Assembly: GCA_937973575.1 (NCBI GenBank)
Contig: CALJKH010000005.1
Coordinates: 1 to 6,944 of the forward strand
DNA: 6,944 nt
DNA from: an uncultured Solirubrobacterales bacterium
GTDB taxonomy: Bacteria; Actinomycetota; Thermoleophilia; Solirubrobacterales; Solirubrobacteraceae
Direction of reading: 5' to 3'
The notes under the pieces are model-generated. The model was not told where the DNA came from. It did no database searches and was given only the letters and a program-made list of their open reading frames with translations. Of this stretch, positions 1 to 6,643 are shown one piece after another (position 1 is the first letter of the stretch; every line of letters begins with the position of its first letter). Made by a program: the position numbers and the translations under genes.

Positions 1-805
1 TGCGGCCGAGAAGTGCGGACACCTCTGAACCTGCCTGCACGAAACGGAAGATGTTGTCGATGAAGAGAAGTACGTCCTGGCCCTCTTGGTCACGGAAGTA
101 CTCAGCCATCGTCAGGCCTGACAGCGCTACGCGCATACGGGCTCCGGGAGGCTCGTTCATCTGGCCGAAGACAAGAACGGTCTTGTCGATAACTCCAGAT
201 TCGGTCATTTCATGCCAAAGGTCGTTGCCCTCACGTGAGCGCTCGCCGACTCCGCAGAATGCTGAAAGTCCGCCGTGCTCCTTAGCGAGGTTGTGGATCA
301 GCTCCTGAATAAGAACTGTCTTGCCTACTCCAGCACCGCCGAAGAGGCCGATCTTGCCGCCCTTTGCGTACGGAGCGAGAAGGTCGATGACCTTGATTCC
401 GGTCTCGAACATCTCCGTGGTTGGAGTCAGGTTCTCAACGGTCGGAGCCGAGCGGTGGATTGGCCAACGCTCTTCGGTTACCACTGGCTCACCGAGGTCA
501 ATCGGGTCACCAAGCAGGTTGAAGATGCGACCGAGCGTGCCACGGCCGACTGGGACCGTAATTGGAGCGCCAGTGTCGACAACCTCAACCCCACGGGCAA
601 GGCCGTCGGTGGCGTCCATAGCTACCGCGCGGACACGGTCGTCACCAAGGTGCTGCTGAACTTCGCAGACAAGTGGCTCGTCGCCGTCACGCTGAATGGT
701 GATGGCTGAGTTGATGGCAGGCAGGCCATTCGGGAAGACTGCCTCGATAACCACGCCCTGGATCTCTTCGATCCGGCCGGTGTTGTGCTGAGCGGTTGCG
801 GACAT
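1..805 (-). CDS. atpD: ATP synthase F1 subunit beta, catalytic (partial; C-terminus beyond left edge)
   Basis: This is the catalytic subunit of the F1 head, which makes ATP from ADP and phosphate on the cytoplasmic face of the membrane. I translated 268 codons from the ATG at 803-805 with no stop before the window edge; full-length beta is usually about 460-490 residues, so roughly the last 200 are missing. Visible landmarks are the beta-barrel N-terminus (TGRIEEIQGVVIEAVFP), the Walker A P-loop GGAGVGKT at residues 156-163 (positions 317-340), the catalytic glutamate in GERSREGND (E188, positions 242-244) and Walker B LLFIDN with D250. The fragment ends in the conserved QAGSEVSALLGR stretch. 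A GAGGAG ribosome binding site (818-823) lies 12 bases before the ATG. It follows gamma after 61 bases, the normal order; atpC should come next outside the window. All catalytic residues visible are intact. Identification is secure. Confidence 0.98.
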   Translation of the reverse strand, partial: MSATAQHNTGRIEEIQGVVIEAVFPNGLPAINSAITIQRDGDEPLVCEVQQHLGDDRVRAVAMDATDGLARGVEVVDTGAPITVPVGRGTLGRIFNLLGDPIDLGEPVVTEERWPIHRSAPTVENLTPTTEMFETGIKVIDLLAPYAKGGKIGLFGGAGVGKTVLIQELIHNLAKEHGGLSAFCGVGERSREGNDLWHEMTESGVIDKTVLVFGQMNEPPGARMRVALSGLTMAEYFRDQEGQDVLLFIDNIFRFVQAGSEVSALLGR

Positions 806-866
806 TGTGTCTTGGTGCTCCTCTTTGTCGCTGCTTTGACGGTTGACGTTTTGCTTAGTTTGGGGT

Positions 867-1778
867 CTAGACCAGGGCTTCGGAGCCGGCCACGACTTCC
901 ATGATTTCTTGGGTAATTTCTGCCTGGCGAGCGCGGTTCATCTGAAGCGTCAGGTCTTCGATGACCTCCGCTGCGTTCTCAGATGCGTTACGCATCGCCG
1001 TCATACGGGCGCCGTGCTCAGAAGCTGTGCTCTCGAGCAATGCACGGAAGATGCTGATCTCGACATAGTCGGGAATCAAGCGTTGAAGAATTACGTCGGG
1101 ATCAGGCTCGTACTCGACAAGGGAGTTGGCGCCTGCGACTGCGTCATCCATGTCGATCTCTTCTTGCTCAACCGTGTCGTTGTCAAGGCTCGCCTGTTGA
1201 AGAGGAAGGAGTGTGTTCGCGCGGACAACCTGAGTCAGTGCCGACACGTAGCCGTTGTAAAAGATCTCAACCTTGTCGACCTTGCCGTCTACATAGTCAG
1301 CCATCAGACGCTCAGCGATGGTGCGCGCGTCGGAATAAGCGGGCCTGTCGGTGAATCCGGAGAACGACCCTCCGAGGTCCTTACCGCGGAAGGTGAGTGA
1401 AGAAACTCCTCTACGGCCTGAGGCGTAGAAGAGGACCTTGCGACCAGCTTCCTCATGCTCAGTTGCTGAGCGCAGGCCAGCGCGGATGATCTGCGAGTTG
1501 AAGGCACCTGCGAGGCCACGGTCACCCGTGACGAGCAAGATGCCCACTGTCTCGACGTTCTCCCGGTCCTCAAGGATCGGGAAGTTAGGCACGTTGCCAG
1601 CTGCAGCAGCGGCCTGCTTGGTCATCCGGCGAATCGCACCAGCGTAAGGACGGAGCGCCTCAATGCGGAGCTCTGCGCGACGCAGGCGGGCAGCAGCAAC
1701 CATCTCCATTGCGGAGGTGATCTTCTGGATGTTGCGGACCGAATCGACCCGCTGCTTTACATCCCGCTGTGACGCCAT
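867..1778 (-). CDS. atpG: ATP synthase F1 subunit gamma (central rotor shaft)
   Basis: Gamma is the rotating central shaft that couples turning of the c-ring to the catalytic sites of the alpha3beta3 head. The 303-residue protein starts ASQRDVKQRVDSVRNIQKIT, the conserved N-terminal coiled-coil helix. It contains the family hallmark TGDRGLAGAFN (residues 84-94), the YEPDPDVIL stretch near 223-231, and the closing helix with ENAAEVIEDL and NRARQAEITQEIMEVVAGSEAL, which pairs with the first helix inside the head. It is slightly longer than E. coli gamma (about 287); the extra length lies in an acidic loop around residues 198-222. The ATG at 1776-1778 is preceded by GAGG (1788-1791) with a 9-base spacer; the stop is TAG. 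It sits 33 bases after atpA and 61 before atpD. Identification is secure. Confidence 0.98.
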   Translation of the reverse strand: MASQRDVKQRVDSVRNIQKITSAMEMVAAARLRRAELRIEALRPYAGAIRRMTKQAAAAAGNVPNFPILEDRENVETVGILLVTGDRGLAGAFNSQIIRAGLRSATEHEEAGRKVLFYASGRRGVSSLTFRGKDLGGSFSGFTDRPAYSDARTIAERLMADYVDGKVDKVEIFYNGYVSALTQVVRANTLLPLQQASLDNDTVEQEEIDMDDAVAGANSLVEYEPDPDVILQRLIPDYVEISIFRALLESTASEHGARMTAMRNASENAAEVIEDLTLQMNRARQAEITQEIMEVVAGSEALV

Positions 1779-1811
1779 TACCTAGTTCCTCTGCTCCTAA
1801 TTGCCAACGCC

Positions 1812-3440
<1,629 letters not shown>

Positions 3441-3478
3441 GGCTTTGTTTGTTCTCCGCTCCTGTTAAGGGCTGATTG

Positions 3479-4009
3479 TCAGGCTGCCGCCACTGTCCGG
3501 CGCAGCTGTTCGAGACGCGTCCGGATCGAGGCGTCGAGGATCTGGTTTCCAACACGAACGACGATTCCGCCGATGATGTCTGGGTCTACTGTCTCCTCTA
3601 GGAGTACCTGCGAACCCGTTTGGGCTCCGATCTGCTCCTTGAGGTTTGCAACGGTGCTTGGGTCCAATGCAACTGCACTTGTGAGAGTAACGGGGAGGAT
3701 CTTGCTCTCCTTGCGCCACATCTCGTCGAAGCGCTCACGAATACGGTGAATTGCTGGCATGCGATGACGCTCAAGTAGAGCTTCGAGGAAGTTCATTACC
3801 TCTGGCGAAGCACCCTCAACTGCCTTGCGGAGACCAGCCTTCTTCTCCTCAGTTGAGAACTCCGGTGATGTGAGGAACAGCTTCACGTCCGGATTTGCCT
3901 TAAGGGCGTCATCAAACTCGCCGAGTTCAGCGCGCACGGAGTCGAGGCCGCCCTTTTCTTGGGCGACTTCGAACAGCGCACGTGCGTATACCTCGGCGAT
4001 TTGTTCCAT
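3479..4009 (-). CDS. atpH: ATP synthase F1 subunit delta (peripheral stalk cap)
   Basis: Delta (OSCP family) sits on top of the F1 head and joins it to subunit b, so that the head does not spin with the rotor. The 176-residue length matches E. coli delta (177). The N-terminal helical domain begins EQIAEVYARALFEVAQEKG, the typical 'YA+ALF..A' opening, and includes the FLTSPEFSTEEKK stretch (about residues 45-57). The C-terminal part has the hallmark VDPDIIGGIVVRVGNQILDASIRTRLEQLR ending (given in two parts: VDPDIIGGIVVRVG, then NQILDASIRTRLEQL). The ATG at 4007-4009 is served by AGGAG (4022-4026) that lies inside the end of atpF, 12 bases upstream, so the two are probably coupled. Delta is a separate protein, not fused to b as in mycobacteria. 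Identification is secure. Confidence 0.97.
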   Translation of the reverse strand: MEQIAEVYARALFEVAQEKGGLDSVRAELGEFDDALKANPDVKLFLTSPEFSTEEKKAGLRKAVEGASPEVMNFLEALLERHRMPAIHRIRERFDEMWRKESKILPVTLTSAVALDPSTVANLKEQIGAQTGSQVLLEETVDPDIIGGIVVRVGNQILDASIRTRLEQLRRTVAAA

Positions 4010-4017
4010 GACTGCTG

Positions 4018-4584
4018 TTAGCTCCTGTCGCCAGTCAGGCTGGTGAAGTCCAGCTCAGAAAGGGCGTCCTCGACCAGCTTGCGCTGATCATCTGAGTTGA
4101 GGGTCTTGCGAGTCACCTTCTCAGTGGCTGCGACCGTAAGGTCAGCAACTTCGCGACGAATATCAGCGATTGCGCGACGCGCCTCCGCCTGAATGTCACG
4201 AGCTGCCTGCTCCTTGCGTTCAACAATCGTCTGGTCGGTTGCAGCACGGGCCTCAGCGTCGTAACGCTCGGCGTTCTTCTGCGCACGCTCAACGATCTCT
4301 TCGGCTTGGACGCGTGCTTCGGCGAGCCGGGCACGGTAGTCCTCGAGCAGCTTCTCCGCGTCCGCACGGGTCTGCTCAGCCTGTTCGATCGATTCTTCGA
4401 TTGCCTTCTGCCTACGGTCGAGAGCCTCCTGAATCTTCGGGAAGGCAAGCCTCTTAAGGATCAGCATGGTAATTCCGAAAGCGAGCAGGGTCCAGATCAT
4501 CAGACCCAGACCAGGCTTCACGAGGAAAGTTCCCTCGTCCTTCTTTACCGCCTCACCGGCTGCTGTTAAGAACAGGTGCGTCAT
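4018..4584 (-). CDS. atpF: ATP synthase Fo subunit b (peripheral stalk)
   Basis: Subunit b anchors the peripheral stalk in the membrane and holds the head still through delta. The 188-residue protein has a single hydrophobic segment at about residues 26-44 (GLGLMIWTLLAFGITMLIL), followed by a very long charged helix (EALDRRQKAIEESIEQAEQ onward) with the heptad-like Ala/Glu/Arg pattern of b coiled coils to about residue 165, and an acidic end. Only one b gene is present. The ATG at 4582-4584 is 4 bases after the atpE stop and has no clear Shine-Dalgarno sequence, so translation probably depends on coupling to atpE. A GTG at residue 22 (V22), with GAGG about 11 bases upstream, would give a shorter protein starting just before the membrane helix; I keep the ATG because of the tight spacing, but the start is uncertain. 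Confidence 0.95.
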   Translation of the reverse strand: MTHLFLTAAGEAVKKDEGTFLVKPGLGLMIWTLLAFGITMLILKRLAFPKIQEALDRRQKAIEESIEQAEQTRADAEKLLEDYRARLAEARVQAEEIVERAQKNAERYDAEARAATDQTIVERKEQAARDIQAEARRAIADIRREVADLTVAATEKVTRKTLNSDDQRKLVEDALSELDFTSLTGDRS

Positions 4585-4588
4585 TCGT

Positions 4589-4885
4589 CTATGAGAGGAA
4601 GAACGCGATCAGGCCGAAGATGAAAGCGTAGAACACGATCGCTTCAGTAAGGGCGAAGCCCAACCACTGAATTGATGTGATCTCGTCCTTCATTTCGGGC
4701 TGACGGGTCACTGATTCAATGACCTTGCCGAAGATGTAGCCGACGCCGATGCCGGGGCCGATGGTACCGAGGCCTGCGCCAACGCCAAGGGCGATGGCCT
4801 TACCGGCCTTACGGGCAATAGCTTCGTTTTCAGCCGTTACATCGGCTACCGAAGCTGCAATGTGGGTGATCAGGGATAGGTCCAC
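4589..4885 (-). CDS. atpE: ATP synthase Fo subunit c (rotor ring), with N-terminal extension
   Basis: Subunit c forms the membrane rotor ring that carries protons. The 98-residue protein has two hydrophobic helices: a glycine-rich first helix (GKAIALGVGAGLGTIGPGIG, about residues 28-54) and a second one (about 73-97). They are joined by the conserved polar loop RQP at 61-63. The ion-binding carboxylate is E81 in ALTEAIVFYAF (codon 4643-4645). The position matching Gln32 of sodium-type c rings is V48, and the residue after E81 is Ala, so the ring should be proton-specific (inference). Translation starts at a GTG (4883-4885) with a strong AGGAGG (4896-4901) 10 bases upstream. This start gives about 20 residues more before the RQP loop than E. 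coli c has. There is no in-frame ATG before the first helix. It follows atpB after 30 bases and precedes atpF by 4. Confidence 0.97.
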   Translation of the reverse strand: MDLSLITHIAASVADVTAENEAIARKAGKAIALGVGAGLGTIGPGIGVGYIFGKVIESVTRQPEMKDEITSIQWLGFALTEAIVFYAFIFGLIAFFLS

Positions 4886-4895
4886 GGGGTCGATT

Positions 4896-4901
4896 CCTCC
4901 T
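4896..4901 (-). promoter_or_regulatory. Strong ribosome binding site of atpE
   Basis: AGGAGG on the minus strand, 10 bases before the GTG start of subunit c. It is the best Shine-Dalgarno match in the operon. This fits the need for many c copies per complex (family knowledge). It also fixes the GTG as the start, and so supports the N-terminal extension of c. Confidence 0.85.
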
Positions 4902-4915
4902 GGTTGCGGACGGGT

Positions 4916-5815
4916 TTAGTGCTCCTCGGCGACGGCGCCGCCGAAGTAGATAGAAGCCAGAGTCGCAAAAATGAACGCCTGAAGGCTTGCGACTAGCCCG
5001 ACTTCGAAGATGTAGAACGCGATCGCGAGCGGCAGCGTGAAGACGCCGACGATCTCGAGACCGAGAAGAACTGCCAGGCCACCACCCATGAAGAGGATGA
5101 GTAGGTGGCCGGCAAGAATGTTCGCGAAGAGTCGCACTGAAAGCGACACGAGGCGAACGAAGTGTGAGATGACCTCAATCACGAAGATTGGGCCTGCGGC
5201 TGGGCCGGTTACGCCAGCTGGCACCCAGCCCTTGAGGTACTTGACTGGGCCCTTAGCCCGGATGCCCTCGTAGTGGTAGGCAAACCAGACCATCAGCGTT
5301 AGAGCCAGCGGCACAGCGAGGTTTGCAGTCGCAGCGTAGATGGCGAGAGTTGGCAGGTGGAGACCAAAGACGTTGACCTTGTGCTCAATGTTGGTCGGCA
5401 GTGGGATGTAGCCGAGCATGTTTGAGAACCAGATGAAGAGGAAGAGCGTTGCCACAAAGCTGAACCAGCGCTTGGAGGTGTGCTCGTCCATGTTGCCACC
5501 GGCGATGTTGTCCTTCATTACGCCATAAGCAGTCTCAACAGCGGTCTGGACGCGGCCCGGCTTCTGCTGCATCTTCTTGGCAACCCAGACCATCGTCACG
5601 CAGGTGAGGGTGCAAGTGATCAGCAGGTACATGACTGCCTTGTTGATCGACATGTCAAATGGGCCGATGTTGATTGAGACCCATGGGTCAAGTCGGAACT
5701 CGTTCTGTGGCTTGAAGTCTGCATTGACCTCAAGAGCCCATGACGCTGCAGGCGCAGCAAGAAGCGCACCGAGTGCGGCAGTCGCTGCGAGCGAAATGCG
5801 GCGAATCAGATTCAT
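4916..5815 (-). CDS. atpB: ATP synthase Fo subunit a (proton channel stator)
   Basis: Subunit a provides the two proton half-channels beside the c-ring. The 299-residue protein opens with a signal-peptide-like stretch: two Arg at 5-6, a hydrophobic Ala/Leu core at about 8-24, and a possible cleavage site after A27. Hydrophobic helices follow at roughly 57-79, 117-139, 154-180, 206-226, 230-256 and 260-292. The essential stator arginine is R228 in VSLSVRLFANILAGHLL (codon 5132-5134). H237, nine residues on, occupies the place of E. coli Glu219, as in mitochondrial subunit a. The C-terminal LQAFIF motif (278-283) is also present. The ATG at 5813-5815 overlaps the stop of the preceding gene by 4 bases, and GAGG (5823-5826) lies 7 bases upstream, so translation is probably coupled. 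Identification is secure. Confidence 0.97.
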   Translation of the reverse strand: MNLIRRISLAATAALGALLAAPAASWALEVNADFKPQNEFRLDPWVSINIGPFDMSINKAVMYLLITCTLTCVTMVWVAKKMQQKPGRVQTAVETAYGVMKDNIAGGNMDEHTSKRWFSFVATLFLFIWFSNMLGYIPLPTNIEHKVNVFGLHLPTLAIYAATANLAVPLALTLMVWFAYHYEGIRAKGPVKYLKGWVPAGVTGPAAGPIFVIEVISHFVRLVSLSVRLFANILAGHLLILFMGGGLAVLLGLEIVGVFTLPLAIAFYIFEVGLVASLQAFIFATLASIYFGGAVAEEH

Positions 5816-6195
5816 GACTTTGCCTCGCGCTCGGCCCGTGCGTCGGCCTCGTCAAACGGGCGGAAGATCATTTCCACAGTGAACATGACAGTGAAGAGTG
5901 CCACGGAGAGCAGCGCCGCGCAGAGACCTGCCTTCTGGCCGAAGATCATTCCGCAGGCAAAGATCGAAATTGCGACGAACCAACCGCGGCCAATCAGCGA
6001 CCCGGCAAGCAGTCCAACAAGGGTGCGCGCGTCGTCAGTTGTCTTGGCCTTGGCGACTGCCCAGCCACGCACAAAGCGCTGAATGAGCCACGCTGCGGCT
6101 GCTACGCCCCAGGCCGCCATAGGCAGTTGCGCGACGATGAAGATCGGCAACGAGAGCGCGAGAGCGAAGAGATCAAGGTTGCGAATGGCAGCCAC
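5812..6195 (-). CDS. atpI: AtpI-like membrane protein of the ATP synthase operon
   Basis: This is a small integral membrane protein directly upstream of atpB, the usual place of atpI. AtpI proteins are non-structural helpers thought to assist c-ring assembly or ion supply. From the GTG at 6193-6195 it has 127 residues with hydrophobic stretches at about 9-22, 24-38, 59-84 and 89-107, and a charged C-terminus (RPFDEADARAEREAKS). I chose this GTG because AAGGA (6207-6211) lies 11 bases before it and the start then falls 4 bases after the stop of the upstream gene. A TTG at 6226-6228 would add 11 residues and overlap that gene, but has no good ribosome binding site. The stop overlaps the atpB start in an ATGA arrangement. 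The assignment rests on position and membrane layout more than on residues; sequence conservation in this family is low. Confidence 0.72.
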   Translation of the reverse strand: MAAIRNLDLFALALSLPIFIVAQLPMAAWGVAAAAWLIQRFVRGWAVAKAKTTDDARTLVGLLAGSLIGRGWFVAISIFACGMIFGQKAGLCAALLSVALFTVMFTVEMIFRPFDEADARAEREAKS

Positions 6196-6199
6196 TGGA

Positions 6200-6403
6200 T
6201 CAGAGGTCCTTAAAGCGAACGATGACAAGAGCTATTCCCATTCCGAATCCGACGAACACTCCGGTCACCCCACCAGCGACGACTGACCCGAGCAGAAGAC
6301 CGAGTGCAGCTCCCACCACTGCGCATAGAAGCACCGCGGAGATGATGAAGATTCCCGCCGTTGCTCCGGATGGAGTGGGGCGTCGGCCGGAAGGAGTGGT
6401 CAT
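6200..6403 (-). CDS. AtpZ-like small two-helix membrane protein, first gene of the operon
   Basis: This 67-residue protein is first in the operon. It has a short polar, Pro/Ser/Arg-rich N-terminus (residues 1-15), then two hydrophobic helices of roughly 16-39 and 42-62 separated by a glycine-rich turn (GSVVAGGVTGVFVGFGMGIA), and ends RFKDL. This size, hairpin layout and position match the AtpZ / 'ATPase gene 1' type proteins found ahead of atpI and atpB, some of which have been linked to magnesium or calcium handling. The family call is inference from layout. The ATG at 6401-6403 is the only ATG possible: the frame is closed by a stop 13-15 bases upstream (6416-6418). No clear Shine-Dalgarno sequence precedes it. 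The end of the gene contains the ribosome binding site of the next gene. The hydrophobic reading in this frame favours it over the overlapping frame. Confidence 0.68.
   Translation of the reverse strand: MTTPSGRRPTPSGATAGIFIISAVLLCAVVGAALGLLLGSVVAGGVTGVFVGFGMGIALVIVRFKDL
6207..6211 (-). promoter_or_regulatory. Ribosome binding site deciding the GTG start of the AtpI-like gene
   Basis: AAGGA on the minus strand, inside the last codons of the AtpZ-like gene, 11 bases before the GTG at 6193-6195. The alternative TTG start (6226-6228) lacks a comparable site, so this favours the shorter 127-residue protein. Confidence 0.55.
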
Positions 6404-6456
6404 CGAATGGGTTTGTCATGTGAGGGGTATCGCAGCCGGAAAGCACTAACTGCGAG

Positions 6457-6502
6457 AGGACGGGGCGGTCCTACCCGTTCGCACCCCGGCGGCAACCGGT
6501 GC
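6457..6502 (-). other. Possible structured leader of the ATP synthase operon (two small hairpins)
   Basis: Two inverted repeats lie close together upstream of the AtpZ-like gene. AGGAC (6457-6461) pairs with GTCCT (6468-6472) around a 6-base loop. GCACC (6481-6485) pairs with GGTGC (6498-6502) around a 12-base loop. If the operon is transcribed from further right, both would be in its 5' leader. Stems of 5 bases in GC-rich sequence occur by chance, so this is weak evidence. Confidence 0.25.
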
Positions 6503-6506
6503 GACA
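6498..6506 (-). repeat. TGTCGCACC motif, copy 1
   Basis: The minus strand reads TGTCGCACC here. It is identical to the plus-strand copy at 6607-6615, so the two form an inverted repeat about 100 bases apart; the identity extends to 10 bases (CTGTCGCACC). It may be a regulator binding site, but that is inference from repetition alone. Confidence 0.5.
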
Positions 6507-6519
6507 GCGGGTTTCTATC

Positions 6520-6548
6520 AGACTAGCCCGGCGGCTCGCGTCCATCTA
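6520..6548 (-). promoter_or_regulatory. Weak candidate promoter of the ATP synthase operon
   Basis: On the minus strand, TAGTCT (6520-6525) fits the TAnnnT minus-10 pattern, and TAGATG (6543-6548) lies 17 bases upstream, matching only three of six minus-35 consensus bases. Transcription from here would leave a leader of roughly 110 bases before the AtpZ-like start. The match is poor and could be chance. Confidence 0.2.
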
Positions 6549-6568
6549 CCGGGTCTGAAGGCACGCTT

Positions 6569-6577
6569 GGCGCGACA
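6569..6577 (-). repeat. TGTCGCGCC motif, copy 2
   Basis: The minus strand reads TGTCGCGCC, one base different from the other two copies. It overlaps the candidate minus-35 of the plus-strand gene (6567-6572), a place where a bound regulator could act. Confidence 0.4.
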
Positions 6578-6606
6578 CCGTTCAAAAGGTTTTTTAGGTG
6601 ACGCCC

Positions 6607-6615
6607 TGTCGCACC
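6607..6615 (+). repeat. TGTCGCACC motif, copy 3, overlapping a hairpin
   Basis: The plus strand reads TGTCGCACC, inverted relative to copies 1 and 2. It runs into the left arm of a hairpin (6611-6628) just before the DUF1330-like start. The 10-base string TCGCACCCCG here (6609-6618) also recurs directly at 6479-6488. Confidence 0.5.
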
Positions 6616-6628
6616 CCGAAGCGGGTGC
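6611..6628 (+). repeat. Short perfect inverted repeat ahead of the DUF1330-like gene
   Basis: GCACCC (6611-6616) pairs with GGGTGC (6623-6628) around a 6-base loop. It has no T-run after it on the plus strand, and on the minus strand the nearest A/T tract is some distance away, so it does not look like an intrinsic terminator. It ends 15 bases before the ATG, where it could be an operator or a leader hairpin affecting translation. Confidence 0.45.
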
Positions 6629-6643
6629 TGTAGGTTCCACCGC

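Larger units (their letters stand above)
6404..6643. other. Divergent intergenic region between the ATP synthase operon and the DUF1330-like gene
   Basis: These 240 bases separate two divergent starts, so they must hold the operon promoter (unless transcription enters from the far side of the plus-strand gene) and probably the promoter of the DUF1330-like gene. I see no convincing gene in it. It contains short inverted repeats, three copies of a TGTCGC(A/G)CC motif, and one AT-rich patch (TTCAAAAGGTTTTTTAGG, 6581-6598) in otherwise GC-rich sequence. No strong consensus sigma-70 promoter is visible. A weak minus-strand candidate is TAGATG (6543-6548), 17 bases, then TAGTCT (6520-6525). For the plus strand a weak candidate is TTGGCG (6567-6572), 18 bases, then TTTTTA (6591-6596). 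Both are guesses. Confidence 0.7.

Noticed and set aside
275..709. 144-codon plus-strand open frame antisense to beta
   Set aside because: It is the shadow of the highly conserved beta N-terminal and P-loop region; the protein looks like no known family.
843..1400. 185-codon plus-strand open frame antisense to gamma
   Set aside because: It lies inside the unmistakable gamma gene, shows no recognisable family pattern, and is explained by codon bias of the true gene leaving stops rare in the opposite frame.
4018..4584. Possibility that b is a b-delta fusion or that a second b' gene exists
   Set aside because: b ends at a TAA (4018-4020) after 188 residues, delta has its own ribosome binding site and ATG, and no second b-like helix gene is present.
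6210..6446. 78-codon minus-strand frame overlapping the AtpZ-like gene
   Set aside because: It would give a His/Arg/Ser-rich product with no pattern, while the other frame gives a clean two-helix membrane protein in the expected operon position. Dual coding is not supported.
6611..6628. Hairpin considered as an intrinsic terminator
   Set aside because: No T-run follows it on the plus strand, and it lies just before a gene start rather than after a gene end.
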